A stretch of DNA of 64,000 nucleotides from Glaciibacter superstes DSM 21135 (GTDB lineage: Bacteria; Actinomycetota; Actinomycetes; Actinomycetales; Microbacteriaceae): positions 124,001 to 188,000 of the forward strand of contig NZ_ATWH01000009.1 in the NCBI RefSeq assembly GCF_000421145.1, read 5' to 3'. Positions 14,808-23,858 of the stretch are shown here, in pieces. Position 1 is the stretch's first letter, and each line of letters starts with the position of its first letter. A program made the translations under genes and the position numbers. The notes beneath the pieces are model-generated. The model did not search any database and was not told the origin of the DNA. It saw nothing but the letters and a program-made list of their open reading frames with translations.

Positions 14808-16444
14808 TCGTTGCCTCTCGGTAGTGTGGCGATTGCCGTGGTCCCCACGCCGCTGGCCGATTCGAGCCGCAGGTCGCCGCCGTGCTGGCGCATGATGTCC
14901 CTGCTAATGCTGAGGCCGAGGCCGGTGCCGTGCACGCTCGACCCACGCACGGAATCAGCGCGATAGAAGCGGTCGAACAGGTTCCTCTGCTCGTCGTCGC
15001 TCATTCCCTGACCGGTGTCGGTGACGCGCAGCTGCACTTCGTCTGCGCTCGCCCGCACCGCCACCCTGATGCGGCCGGAACGCACGTTGTACTTGATCGC
15101 ATTCGACAACAGGTTGTCGACGACCTGGCGCAGGCGGAACGCGTCGGCCTCCGTCTCCACTGCCACGAGCTCATCGACCTCGATGACGATGTCGCGCTCC
15201 GCCGCGAGCGGCCTGGCCGATTCGACGGACTCGGCGACGACGTCAGCCAGACTGCATGGGGCGAAGGCCAGCAGGAGCGCGTGCTGCGAGTCGCCGGCGG
15301 CCGTGAGCAGATCGGCCACCAATGCCAGCAACCTGTCGGCGTTTTTGGAGGCGACCGTCAGCATCCGTCTCGTGCCGTCTTCGACGCGTTCGTCGTCGAG
15401 GGCCAGTTCCAGGTAGCCGAGCACCGAGGTGAGTGGGGTGCGCAACTCGTGCGAAACGGATGCGACGAGGTCGTCCCTGGCCTGGATGGCGCGCAGTTCT
15501 GCCGTCACGTCCCTGGAGACGAGCACTGCCCCATCGAAACGGCCGGCGTCGTCCTGCAGCGGCCGGGCGGAGACCAGCAGGGCGGCCTGGGTCGAACCGG
15601 GTTCCCCAACCCAGACGGTGACGCGGTCGACGGTCTCACCCGCGAGCGCCCTGGTGAAGGGTCGCTCCGAGTCCGCGTACGGCGTTTCGCGGTCTTCGCG
15701 GTGCACGACGGCAGGCAGGAGGGTCCCCTCCTGAACGCCGAAACGGTGCATCATCTCTTTCTGAGCGCGGTTCTGCAGCACGACCGCGCCGCTGCCTTCG
15801 GTGCTGACAACGCCGAAGTCGATGGCGTCGAAGATCTCGACCTGCAGTCTCTCCTGCCGCCGGGAACGTTGGAGGGCCACCTCGAACAGGCCGGCCTGCT
15901 GGGTCAGGAGAACGCTCTGAGCCCTGGCCCGCCGAGTGGTGATGTACGTCGCGGTGGCCACAAAAGCGAGCACGATCGGCATGATGGCGAGCCGCGGAAT
16001 CTCCTCAGTCGGCACGATCGAATTGCGCAGGGCGGCACCGCCCCAGAGCAACACGGCCGTGATCAGCACGCTGCCCACCGCTCCCCTGAAGCCAAAATGA
16101 GTGGCCATCCAGATAACAGGGAAGACCAGCAGGAACGTGGCACCGAGAAGCGGCTGGGCCTCGCGGATCAAAACGATGGCGACGATGTCGAGCACCGGCA
16201 GGAGTGCGATCCAGCCCTTGGGAACGAGGCGCCACGGCACGGCAGCGGCCAGACCGGTGACGCCGAACACGATGACCACTCCGTAGAAGTACAGCGGGGC
16301 GCTGATCGCTGCCGGGTCGACCACCACCGAAACGCCGACGAGGAGCAGAAGGGCGCCGGCCACCAGCAGCTGGGTCAGAAAGACGGAGCGCTCCACCCGT
16401 GCGCCTGCGCCGCGGCTTCGCAGCGTCATTCCCGTATCCCCCAT
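14804..16444 (-). CDS. membrane sensor histidine kinase
   Basis: 546 residues. About six membrane helices (23-175) are followed by a PAS-like segment (about 200-310, with AIDFGVVSTEGSGAVVLQN) and then the kinase core. The dimerisation helix has VASVSHELRTPLTSVLGYL with phospho-acceptor His332. The ATPase domain shows the N box DNLLSNAIKYN, G1 VTDTGQGM, F box LFDRFYRA and G2 GTGLGLSISRDIM, all intact. No periplasmic sensor loop of size is apparent, so the signal is probably in the membrane or bound by the PAS domain. It is coupled to the degenerate GGDEF gene. The nearby OmpR-type regulator is the natural partner. Confidence 0.92.
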   Translation of the reverse strand: MGDTGMTLRSRGAGARVERSVFLTQLLVAGALLLLVGVSVVVDPAAISAPLYFYGVVIVFGVTGLAAAVPWRLVPKGWIALLPVLDIVAIVLIREAQPLLGATFLLVFPVIWMATHFGFRGAVGSVLITAVLLWGGAALRNSIVPTEEIPRLAIMPIVLAFVATATYITTRRARAQSVLLTQQAGLFEVALQRSRRQERLQVEIFDAIDFGVVSTEGSGAVVLQNRAQKEMMHRFGVQEGTLLPAVVHREDRETPYADSERPFTRALAGETVDRVTVWVGEPGSTQAALLVSARPLQDDAGRFDGAVLVSRDVTAELRAIQARDDLVASVSHELRTPLTSVLGYLELALDDERVEDGTRRMLTVASKNADRLLALVADLLTAAGDSQHALLLAFAPCSLADVVAESVESARPLAAERDIVIEVDELVAVETEADAFRLRQVVDNLLSNAIKYNVRSGRIRVAVRASADEVQLRVTDTGQGMSDDEQRNLFDRFYRADSVRGSSVHGTGLGLSISRDIMRQHGGDLRLESASGVGTTAIATLPRGNE

Positions 16445-16474
16445 GGGTTGAGCGTAGCAATCGGCGGGCGGCGT

Positions 16475-18949
16475 TCACGCCCGTTTCGACTGCACCCGAA
16501 TGATGGCGTCGCTGCCGTTCTCCTCAAGCCGTGCGAGGGTGTTCTCGAAGGTCTCCGGCACCCCGTAGAAGAAGCCCTGGGCGCTGCGGATGCCGAGTGC
16601 ACGCAGGTGACCGGCCATTCCGGCGTTCTCGACCCCTTCGACGATCATCGAATACTCGAGATTGTCGCCGAACCCCTGCAGCGCGGTCAGCACTTCACGC
16701 TGACGGATGTCCTCCAGGTCGTCGACCAGGCTGCGATCGATCTTGAGGATGTCCATCGGCAAGCGCACCAGCGCATCGACCGACGAGTCGAGCGATCCAT
16801 AGTCGTCGAGCGCGATCATCAGGCCTGCGTCTCGAAGCACGTCCGCCTGCGCACGCACAGCCGCCGAGACCCGCGCAACTGACCTCTCGTTCAGCTCGAG
16901 GCAGAGAGTGATGCTCGGGTAACTTCTGGAGAGGTCGGCGACGAAGTCGCCCATCCGTTCTGGGAGAAGCTGGCCTGCTTCGAGGTTGACGGTCATGCAG
17001 GCGATGCTCGGTTCGAGCAGGCGGAACTCTGCTGCGGCCGTCATCGCCTTGGTGGCGACCAATCTGCTGAGCGCGTCAAGGCGACCCAGTCGCTTCGCCT
17101 TCTCGACGAAGGATGACGGCGCGATCACGCCGAACTCGGGGTCGGTGTAGCGCAAAAGCGCTTCGAACGCCCAGATGCGGCCGGAGACCAGGCTCACGAT
17201 CGGCTGGAAGGCCAGTTCGATGCGGTCGTCGTCGATGGCACGCGCCACGGAGTCGTTCAGCCGGGTCGACCGGTGTTCGGAGACGTTGATGGAGCTCTCG
17301 CGAGCCGGACTGCCCCTGCGATTGTTCTTCTTGATGGCGAGCATGCTGCGGTCGGCTTCCCTCACCAGTGCGGTGACGTCGGCTTCGCGATGCGCGGAGT
17401 AGGACAGACCGATGCTCAGCACCGGAACCAGCGTGACGCCGTCCAGCACGATCGGCATGCTGCAGGAGGACATGAGCGACTCCGCCACGAGCTTTGCTTC
17501 GGCCAGGCCGCCGAGTCCGGTGAGCACAACGACGAATTCGTCGCCACCGACGCGGGCGACCAGGTCATCCGGGCGAACGGAGCTTTGCAGCCGACGGCCG
17601 AGCTCCCGCAGGATCTCGTCGCCGATGTGATGACCGTGTCGGTCGTTGATCCGTTTGAATTCATCGAGGTCGAGAAACAGTACGGCGATGGATTCCCCGT
17701 AGCTGCGGTTGTTGTTGACATTGGCCAGCGCTTCGTTGAATGCGCCGTAGTTCGGCAGGGCCGTCAGCGGGTCGGTGTTGGCACGGAGGGCCAGCCCGCC
17801 GAGGTCGGCCCTGACGCCGGCGACGACGTCGGCAGCGTGGGCCAGTGCGGCGATGGACTGGTGGTCTTCGCCGGTGAAGGCCAGGTCCATCGCGTCGCGG
17901 TGTGCAACGAGATAACCGGGCCGGGCGAAGCAGGGCGAAGCAGGGCCCACGTCGGCGCTGACGATAGGGCTGGCGACGTCGCTGACGACAGCGACCGGAG
18001 CGCCGGCCTGGCCGGCCGTGGGTGGCAGGTCCTGCAGGGTGACCGACAGGGCGCCGACTGATGTCTGTACCGCCTGGCGAAGTGCGTCAGCCAGAGTGCC
18101 AGCGGGTGCAGGGGCGGTGGTGCCGGCCGGCTGTGTCTGGCCGGCCAGCTGCATTTGGGCCGGGATCGCCCGCAAGTCGCTCTCGCTGAGAGCGGCCGTT
18201 CCGCCGATCAGTCCGACCAGGCGGCGGCGCCTGCCGGCATTCGCCATCGTCAGCCCCACGCCACCGGCGCACAGGGCGAGCACCAGAAGCACAGCGACAA
18301 CGCTGAGAGAGTGGTCGCTCCCGGCAAGCAGTGGAAGACCGCGTTCGACCCAGCCTGCCAGGACGAAGCCGGCTGCCGCCCCCACCGCTGCGGCGCCGAG
18401 CAGCCTGAGCGGAGACAGGTCGCGCACCAGACCGAGTCCGGGCGCCGGCGTGACCCAGCGCATCCGTGCCAGTTCAACGGCAACGACCACAACCAGGTAG
18501 ACGACGATGGCGATCGCCACGGCGCCGGTACGGGTGAGGCCGACGGCAACGAGTGGCACCTCTGCCAGGGCTGCGATGGCCGTGGCGGATGCCGCGAGTG
18601 CCGACGAGTAGGCGGCGACGCGTGGGCGCCGCGTGGCGCCGAAGTCGACGATCAGCACGCCGAGCGCGATGGCGCCGATCACGACATCCGAGGCTAGCGC
18701 CGGGGTGGCGACCGCAAAAACCAGCACCGGCAGGCTGACCAGCGGGGAGCGGTGCGCGAAGCGCCCAATGGGAAAGAGGCAGGTCGCCAGCACCGCGGCA
18801 CAGACCGTCGCGACCAGGGCCACCGACCAGGAGGACGGTGGGCCGGAAACGAGGGTGAAGACAGCGCGCGCGACGAATGTGACCACGACGACGACACAGA
18901 TGGCGAACACCACGAGTCGCGCGCGCGACGTTCCCCACAATGCGCCCAC
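16475..18949 (-). CDS. GGDEF-EAL cyclic-di-GMP protein with membrane N-terminus
   Basis: 824 residues. Six to eight membrane helices occupy about 10-240. The GGDEF domain begins near 390, with FLDLDEFKRINDRHGH and an intact GGDEF at 468-472. The EAL domain (about 560-815) has FEALLRY, in which Glu is kept, CLELNERS, ALDDYGS, ILKIDRSLV and VEGVE, so the metal-binding residues are largely present. The protein could make and degrade cyclic di-GMP; which activity dominates cannot be told. The start is GTG 18949. It lies 30 bp upstream of the histidine kinase gene on the same strand and probably shares its transcript. The 239 bp upstream toward kdp holds no gene but should contain both divergent promoters. 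Confidence 0.9.
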   Translation of the reverse strand: MGALWGTSRARLVVFAICVVVVVTFVARAVFTLVSGPPSSWSVALVATVCAAVLATCLFPIGRFAHRSPLVSLPVLVFAVATPALASDVVIGAIALGVLIVDFGATRRPRVAAYSSALAASATAIAALAEVPLVAVGLTRTGAVAIAIVVYLVVVVAVELARMRWVTPAPGLGLVRDLSPLRLLGAAAVGAAAGFVLAGWVERGLPLLAGSDHSLSVVAVLLVLALCAGGVGLTMANAGRRRRLVGLIGGTAALSESDLRAIPAQMQLAGQTQPAGTTAPAPAGTLADALRQAVQTSVGALSVTLQDLPPTAGQAGAPVAVVSDVASPIVSADVGPASPCFARPGYLVAHRDAMDLAFTGEDHQSIAALAHAADVVAGVRADLGGLALRANTDPLTALPNYGAFNEALANVNNNRSYGESIAVLFLDLDEFKRINDRHGHHIGDEILRELGRRLQSSVRPDDLVARVGGDEFVVVLTGLGGLAEAKLVAESLMSSCSMPIVLDGVTLVPVLSIGLSYSAHREADVTALVREADRSMLAIKKNNRRGSPARESSINVSEHRSTRLNDSVARAIDDDRIELAFQPIVSLVSGRIWAFEALLRYTDPEFGVIAPSSFVEKAKRLGRLDALSRLVATKAMTAAAEFRLLEPSIACMTVNLEAGQLLPERMGDFVADLSRSYPSITLCLELNERSVARVSAAVRAQADVLRDAGLMIALDDYGSLDSSVDALVRLPMDILKIDRSLVDDLEDIRQREVLTALQGFGDNLEYSMIVEGVENAGMAGHLRALGIRSAQGFFYGVPETFENTLARLEENGSDAIIRVQSKRA

Positions 18950-19188
18950 AGCGTCACACTAGTACAGCCCTGCCGCGGCGGTCTGTGCCGCGTGCGGGTG
19001 ACGTGGCGGCAGTCAGGCAGCGACAGCGATGTATGGGTGTTGTGAGGTTTCGGCGATTCGCCGTATGGATTCCGTTAGGGCCGTGATTCTGCCGAGAACA
19101 CGGGTATCTAATCAGATGTTGCGCCCGAGACCGGGTGGCCGTGTGCCCCTCCGGGCATCGCGTGAGACGTTTCCCGAAGGAGCCCGTT

Positions 19189-19272
19189 TTGCTTGACATT
19201 GTTTACGTGCTCGGCATCATTGCCGTGTTCGTGGTGGTCGGCCTCGTTGCCAGGGGGGTCGAGAGGCTGTGA
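19189..19272 (+). CDS. 27-residue membrane peptide before kdpF
   Basis: A TTG at 19189 starts a frame of 27 codons, preceded by AAGGAG with a 6-bp gap, the strongest ribosome-binding site in the region. The product has one membrane helix (MLDIVYVLGIIAVFVVVGLV) and a charged tail ending ARGVERL. Its TGA overlaps the kdpF ATG as TGATG, so translation is coupled. It is the first frame of the kdp operon. I believe similar short ORFs ending in GVE(R/K)L precede kdp genes in related actinobacteria, but cannot check. It may be a second small subunit like KdpF. It is too short for ordinary gene callers. Confidence 0.7.
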   Translation: MLDIVYVLGIIAVFVVVGLVARGVERL

Positions 19273-19358
19273 TGTTCTTCTCCCTCCTTGCCGCTGGCCT
19301 GGGTATCGCCGCCATCGTGTACCTCGTGTACGCCCTCGTGAAACCGGAGCGTTTCTGA
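19272..19358 (+). CDS. kdpF: potassium-transporting ATPase small subunit KdpF
   Basis: 28 residues, a single membrane helix followed by [12 protein letters not shown], the hallmark C-terminus of KdpF. In E. coli the peptide sits beside KdpA and stabilises the complex with lipids. Its ATG overlaps the stop of the preceding small frame, and its TGA is one base before the kdpA ATG. The length equals that of the E. coli protein within a residue. Confidence 0.9.
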   Translation: MFFSLLAAGLGIAAIVYLVYALVKPERF

Positions 19359-19359
19359 G

Positions 19360-21033
19360 ATGGACGTTCTCTTCGCACTCCTCCAGGTCGCCACCCTTGC
19401 GCTGATTCTTGCTCTGCTGTATCGCCCGCTCGGCGAGTACATGGCCCGCATCTACACCTCGAAGAACGACCTCAAGATCGAGCGGGTTTTCTATCGCCTC
19501 GTTGGCGTGGATTCCTCCAGCGAGCAGACCTGGCAGGCGTATCTGCGCGGGGTGCTCTGGTTCTCTGGCGTTGGACTGATCTTCGTCTACCTCCTCCAGC
19601 GCTTCCAAACGGTGCTGCCCTACTCGCTCGGCCTGCCCGCCGTGCCAGAGGGGCTCTCCTTCAACACGGCAGCCTCGTTCGTAACCAACACCAACTGGCA
19701 GTCCTACTCTCCGGAAGTCACTGTGGGCTACACCGTGCAGATCGCGGGCCTCGCGGTGCAGAACTTTGTCTCTGCTGCCGTCGGCATCGCCGTGGCGATC
19801 GCGCTGGTTCGCGGTTTCTCGCGGCGTCGTTCCGGCACGATCGGCAACTTCTGGGTCGACCTGACTCGCGGCACGCTGCGGCTGTTGCTGCCGATCTCGG
19901 TGATCGGTGCGATCATCCTCATCGCCGGGGGTGTGATCCAGAACTTCAACGGCTTCACCGAGATCTCCACTCTCACCGGCGGCACCCAGTCCCTTCCGGG
20001 CGGGCCGACCGCATCGCAGGAGGTGATCAAGCACCTCGGAACTAACGGTGGAGGCTTCTTCAACGCGAACTCGTCGCACCCGTTCGAGGATCCGACTGCG
20101 TGGACGAGTCTGATGTTTAGCGTCCTGATGCTGATGATTCCGTTCTCACTCCCGCGCACCTTCGGACGCATGGTCGGGGACAAGCGCCAGGGATACGCGA
20201 TCCTCTCAGTGATGGCGACTTTCTACATCGCGTCGGTCGCCATCCTCTCCGCTCTGGAACGTGTCGGTGCCGGCACGGCTCCTGCGCTCGCGGGAGGTGC
20301 GATGGAGGGCAAGGAACAGCGTTTCGGCATCTTCGCCTCAACTTTGTTCGGGACGACCAGCACGCTGACCTCCACCGGTGCGGTGAACTCGATGCACGAC
20401 TCCTACACGGCGCTCGGCGGCATGATGCCGATGCTGAACATGATGCTCGGCGAGGTCGCGCCGGGCGGTGTCGGCTCTGGGCTCTATGGGATGTTGATTC
20501 TTGCCGTCATCGCCGTGTTCGTCGCGGGGCTCTTGGTCGGCCGCACTCCGGAGTATTTGGGTAAGAAGATCAGGCCGAGAGAGATCAAGCTTGCGAGTCT
20601 CTACATTCTGATCATGCCGACGCTTGTGCTCGTCGGTACGGCGCTGAGTTTCGCGATCCCCGGTATCCGGGAGGATGTGGTGTCCACGTCGATCTGGAAC
20701 CCCGGCAATCACGGCCTCTCCGAGGTGCTCTATGCGTTCACTTCGGCTGCGAACAACAACGGCTCCGCGTTTGCCGGACTGACCGCGAACACGCCGTGGT
20801 TGAACACCGCGCTCGGTTTGGCGATGTTGTTCGGACGCTTCATCCCGATCGTGTTCGTGCTCGCCCTCGCTGGCTCTCTCGCCGCTCAAGACAAGGTACC
20901 TGCCACAGCAGGAACGTTGCCTACCCACCGACCGTTGTTCGTCGGCCTCCTCATCGGTGTGACGGTTATTGTGACCGCCCTCACCTTCTTCCCAGTGCTC
21001 ACACTGGGTCCCCTCGCAGAAGGGCTGCTGTAA
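19360..21033 (+). CDS. kdpA: potassium-transporting ATPase subunit A
   Basis: 557 residues, about ten membrane helices. KdpA is the channel-like subunit that selects potassium. The four pore-loop regions are visible: [14 protein letters not shown] (about 105-118), [19 protein letters not shown] (about 226-244), the segment around [19 protein letters not shown] (about 335-353), and [15 protein letters not shown] (about 463-477). Length and motifs are normal. It lies within kdpFABCDE, one base after kdpF and 3 bp before kdpB. Confidence 0.97.
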   Translation: MDVLFALLQVATLALILALLYRPLGEYMARIYTSKNDLKIERVFYRLVGVDSSSEQTWQAYLRGVLWFSGVGLIFVYLLQRFQTVLPYSLGLPAVPEGLSFNTAASFVTNTNWQSYSPEVTVGYTVQIAGLAVQNFVSAAVGIAVAIALVRGFSRRRSGTIGNFWVDLTRGTLRLLLPISVIGAIILIAGGVIQNFNGFTEISTLTGGTQSLPGGPTASQEVIKHLGTNGGGFFNANSSHPFEDPTAWTSLMFSVLMLMIPFSLPRTFGRMVGDKRQGYAILSVMATFYIASVAILSALERVGAGTAPALAGGAMEGKEQRFGIFASTLFGTTSTLTSTGAVNSMHDSYTALGGMMPMLNMMLGEVAPGGVGSGLYGMLILAVIAVFVAGLLVGRTPEYLGKKIRPREIKLASLYILIMPTLVLVGTALSFAIPGIREDVVSTSIWNPGNHGLSEVLYAFTSAANNNGSAFAGLTANTPWLNTALGLAMLFGRFIPIVFVLALAGSLAAQDKVPATAGTLPTHRPLFVGLLIGVTVIVTALTFFPVLTLGPLAEGLL

Positions 21034-21036
21034 ACC

Positions 21037-23211
21037 ATGTCTACCACCACCGCACCATCATCGCCTCGGAAAACTCCCGGGCAGAAGACGCCAGAGCAAA
21101 AGACACCAGTCAAGCCGCGCGCGGCCTTCAGCCTCGCCACACTTGCCGAAGCATTGCCTGGCGCATTCCGGAAGCTTGATCCGAGATTGATGTGGCGTAA
21201 CCCCGTCATGTTCATCGTCGAGGTCGGAGCTGTCCTGACCTCAGCCATCGCTATCGCCGAACCTTTCCTCGGCGGCCCCGAGTCATCCGGCGGTTCGACT
21301 ATCCCGGGAAGCTTCACGTGGGGTATCGCGGTCTGGCTCTGGCTGACCGTGATCTTCGCGAACCTCGCTGAGTCAGTCGCCGAAGGCCGCGGCAAGGCAC
21401 AGGCCGATAGCCTGCGCAAGACCCGCACGAGCACCAACGCACACGTGGTTGCTGCCTACGATGAGACCGGCGACCCGGCCGCGACAACAGCGGAACTCGG
21501 AGAGTTGTCGTCGGCCGATCTCGGCCTCGGAGACGTCGTGGTCGTCACCGCTGGTGAACTCGTCCCCGGTGACGGTGACATCGTCTGGGGAATCGCCTCG
21601 ATCGACGAGTCCGCGATCACCGGCGAGTCGGCACCCGTCATCCGGGAGTCCGGCGGTGACCGTAGTGCGGTCACCGGCGGCACCCGAGTGCTCTCGGATC
21701 GAATCGTGGTGAAGATCACGTCGAAGCCCGGCGAAACCTTCGTCGATCGCATGATCGGACTGGTCGAGGGCGCCTCCAGGCAGAAGACACCGAACGAGAT
21801 CGCACTGAATGTGCTGCTGTCGAGCTTGTCGATCATCTTCGTCGTGGTCACCCTCACCATCAACCCGATTGCCTCCTTTGTGTCGGCGGCGGCCAGCGTG
21901 CCCGTGCTCATCGCACTGCTCGTGTGCCTGATCCCCACCACAATCGGTGCGCTCCTTTCAGCGATCGGTATCGCGGGGATGGACAGGCTGGTTCAGCACA
22001 ACGTCCTCGCGATGTCGGGCCGCGCCGTTGAAGCCGCCGGAGACGTGACCACACTGCTGCTGGACAAGACCGGGACGATCACCTACGGCAACCGCCAGGC
22101 ATCCGAATTCGTTCGGCTGGCAGGGGTGCGGGAGCAAGAACTCGTGCGCGCCGCGGCCATCTCCTCGCTGTCAGACCCGACACCGGAGGGCAAATCGATC
22201 GTCGACCTGGCCCGCGCCCAAGGCGTGGATGTGGGAGAAACGGCCGCTGGCGACATCATTCCTTTCACGGCGCAGACCCGCATGTCCGGGCTGGATCAGC
22301 CGGACGGCACTCAGATCAGGAAAGGTGCAGGATCGTCGGTAATCGCGTGGATCGAAAAGGACGGGCGCGCGGCTAGCTCAGTGCTGGCCGATCTCAATGA
22401 TCAGGTCGAACGGATCTCTCAGAGCGGCGGCACCCCTCTCGTCGTGGCGGTGAAGTCGCCAGGAGAGGAAGGGCGAATCCTCGGCGTCGTGCACTTGAAG
22501 GATGTCGTCAAGGACGGGCTGCGCGAGCGCTTCGCAGAACTGCGGGCGATGGGCATCCGCACGGTCATGATCACGGGCGACAACCCGCTGACCGCGAAGG
22601 CGATCGCCACCGAAGCCGGGGTCGACGACTTCCTCGCCGAGGCGACGCCCGAGGACAAGATGGCGCTCATCAAAAAGGAGCAGGAGGGCGGCAACCTCGT
22701 CGCAATGACCGGTGACGGCACCAACGACGCACCCGCGCTCGCACAGGCGGACGTCGGCGTGGCGATGAACACGGGAACCTCCGCAGCCAAGGAGGCCGGC
22801 AACATGGTCGACCTCGACTCCGACCCGACCAAGCTCATCGACATCGTCCGGATCGGAAAGCAGCTGCTCATCACACGCGGCGCGTTGACGACCTTCTCGA
22901 TTGCCAACGACATCGCGAAGTACTTCGCGATCATCCCCGCGATGTTCGCCGGGGTGTTCCCGGGGCTGATGGTGCTCAACATCATGCAACTGCACTCCCC
23001 GGCATCGGCGGTGCTCTCGGCGATCATCTTCAACGCGATCGTAATCATCGTGCTGATCCCTCTGGCCCTGCGAGGAGTCAAGTATCGGCCGCTGAACGCA
23101 TCCCGCATCCTCGGCAGGAACCTACTGATCTATGGGCTCGGCGGCGTGATCGCCCCGTTCATCGGCATCAAACTGATCGACCTCGTTGTCAGCCTGATTC
23201 CCGGATTCTGA
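21037..23211 (+). CDS. kdpB: potassium-transporting ATPase subunit B (P-type ATPase)
   Basis: 724 residues. This is the catalytic subunit, which drives high-affinity potassium uptake with ATP. Visible motifs are TGESAPV of the actuator domain, phosphorylation site [13 protein letters not shown] (Asp near residue 344), KGAGSSVI of the nucleotide-binding domain, and [14 protein letters not shown] and [20 protein letters not shown] of the hinge. The basic, proline-rich N-terminus (about 1-30) is longer than in E. coli. Membrane helices lie in the usual positions. The length is slightly above the E. coli protein (682). Confidence 0.97.
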   Translation: MSTTTAPSSPRKTPGQKTPEQKTPVKPRAAFSLATLAEALPGAFRKLDPRLMWRNPVMFIVEVGAVLTSAIAIAEPFLGGPESSGGSTIPGSFTWGIAVWLWLTVIFANLAESVAEGRGKAQADSLRKTRTSTNAHVVAAYDETGDPAATTAELGELSSADLGLGDVVVVTAGELVPGDGDIVWGIASIDESAITGESAPVIRESGGDRSAVTGGTRVLSDRIVVKITSKPGETFVDRMIGLVEGASRQKTPNEIALNVLLSSLSIIFVVVTLTINPIASFVSAAASVPVLIALLVCLIPTTIGALLSAIGIAGMDRLVQHNVLAMSGRAVEAAGDVTTLLLDKTGTITYGNRQASEFVRLAGVREQELVRAAAISSLSDPTPEGKSIVDLARAQGVDVGETAAGDIIPFTAQTRMSGLDQPDGTQIRKGAGSSVIAWIEKDGRAASSVLADLNDQVERISQSGGTPLVVAVKSPGEEGRILGVVHLKDVVKDGLRERFAELRAMGIRTVMITGDNPLTAKAIATEAGVDDFLAEATPEDKMALIKKEQEGGNLVAMTGDGTNDAPALAQADVGVAMNTGTSAAKEAGNMVDLDSDPTKLIDIVRIGKQLLITRGALTTFSIANDIAKYFAIIPAMFAGVFPGLMVLNIMQLHSPASAVLSAIIFNAIVIIVLIPLALRGVKYRPLNASRILGRNLLIYGLGGVIAPFIGIKLIDLVVSLIPGF

Positions 23212-23246
23212 TCCCGCCCGTCGAATAGAAAAGGAAGAAGAACATC

Positions 23247-23855
23247 ATGAGTTCACCACGCACGGGGCTACGTACGGCGGGAGTCGCACTTCGCGCCATG
23301 CTCGTCCTCACCGTCGTCCTCGGCATCATCTACCCACTGGCGATCACCGGGATCGGCCAACTCGCCCTGCCCTGGCAGGCGAACGGTTCCCCCGTCAAGG
23401 TCGGTGACAAAACTGTCGGATCCGCGCTCATCGGCCAGTCGTTCGCCGACGCTGACGGCAACCCGCTTCCCGAATGGTTCCAGCCGCGACCCTCCGCCGC
23501 CGGCGATGGATACGATGCAGGAGCGTCCAGCGGCTCGAACTGGGGGCCAGAGAACCCGGACCTGATCGCTGCCATCAAGGAACGCAAAGCGCAGATCGCC
23601 GAGTTCAACGGGGTCGACCCGGAAGACATTCCGGCGGACGCCCTCACGGCATCGTCCTCTGGGCTCGACCCGCACATCAGCCCCGCGTACGCATTACTGC
23701 AAGTAGCACGGGTTGCCGCCGAACGACACCTTGCTGCGGAAGACGTTCGAGCGCTGGTCGAAGCTAATATTCAGGTCAGGGACCTCGGATACCTGGGCGA
23801 GCCGACCGTGAACGTTCTGCGGTTGAATATCGCCGTTGATGAGTTGAAAGGCTAG
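23247..23855 (+). CDS. kdpC: potassium-transporting ATPase subunit C
   Basis: 202 residues with one N-terminal membrane helix (about 11-33) and an external domain. Family blocks are GSALIGQSF, WFQPRPSAAG, GSNWGPENPDL and SSSGLDPHISPAYA. The C subunit helps assemble the complex and raises its affinity for ATP. It starts 35 bp after kdpB behind the sequence AAAAGGAAGAAG, a good ribosome-binding site, and ends 3 bp before kdpD. Confidence 0.96.
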   Translation: MSSPRTGLRTAGVALRAMLVLTVVLGIIYPLAITGIGQLALPWQANGSPVKVGDKTVGSALIGQSFADADGNPLPEWFQPRPSAAGDGYDAGASSGSNWGPENPDLIAAIKERKAQIAEFNGVDPEDIPADALTASSSGLDPHISPAYALLQVARVAAERHLAAEDVRALVEANIQVRDLGYLGEPTVNVLRLNIAVDELKG

Positions 23856-23858
23856 ACC

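Noticed and set aside
14882-16882. 666-codon plus-strand ORF
   Set aside because: It lies opposite the histidine kinase and the start of the GGDEF-EAL gene and is rich in His, Gln and Arg, as expected for a shadow frame.
18950-19188. Cyclic-di-AMP (ydaO-type) riboswitch before kdp
   Set aside because: I looked for the conserved blocks in the leader and did not find them.
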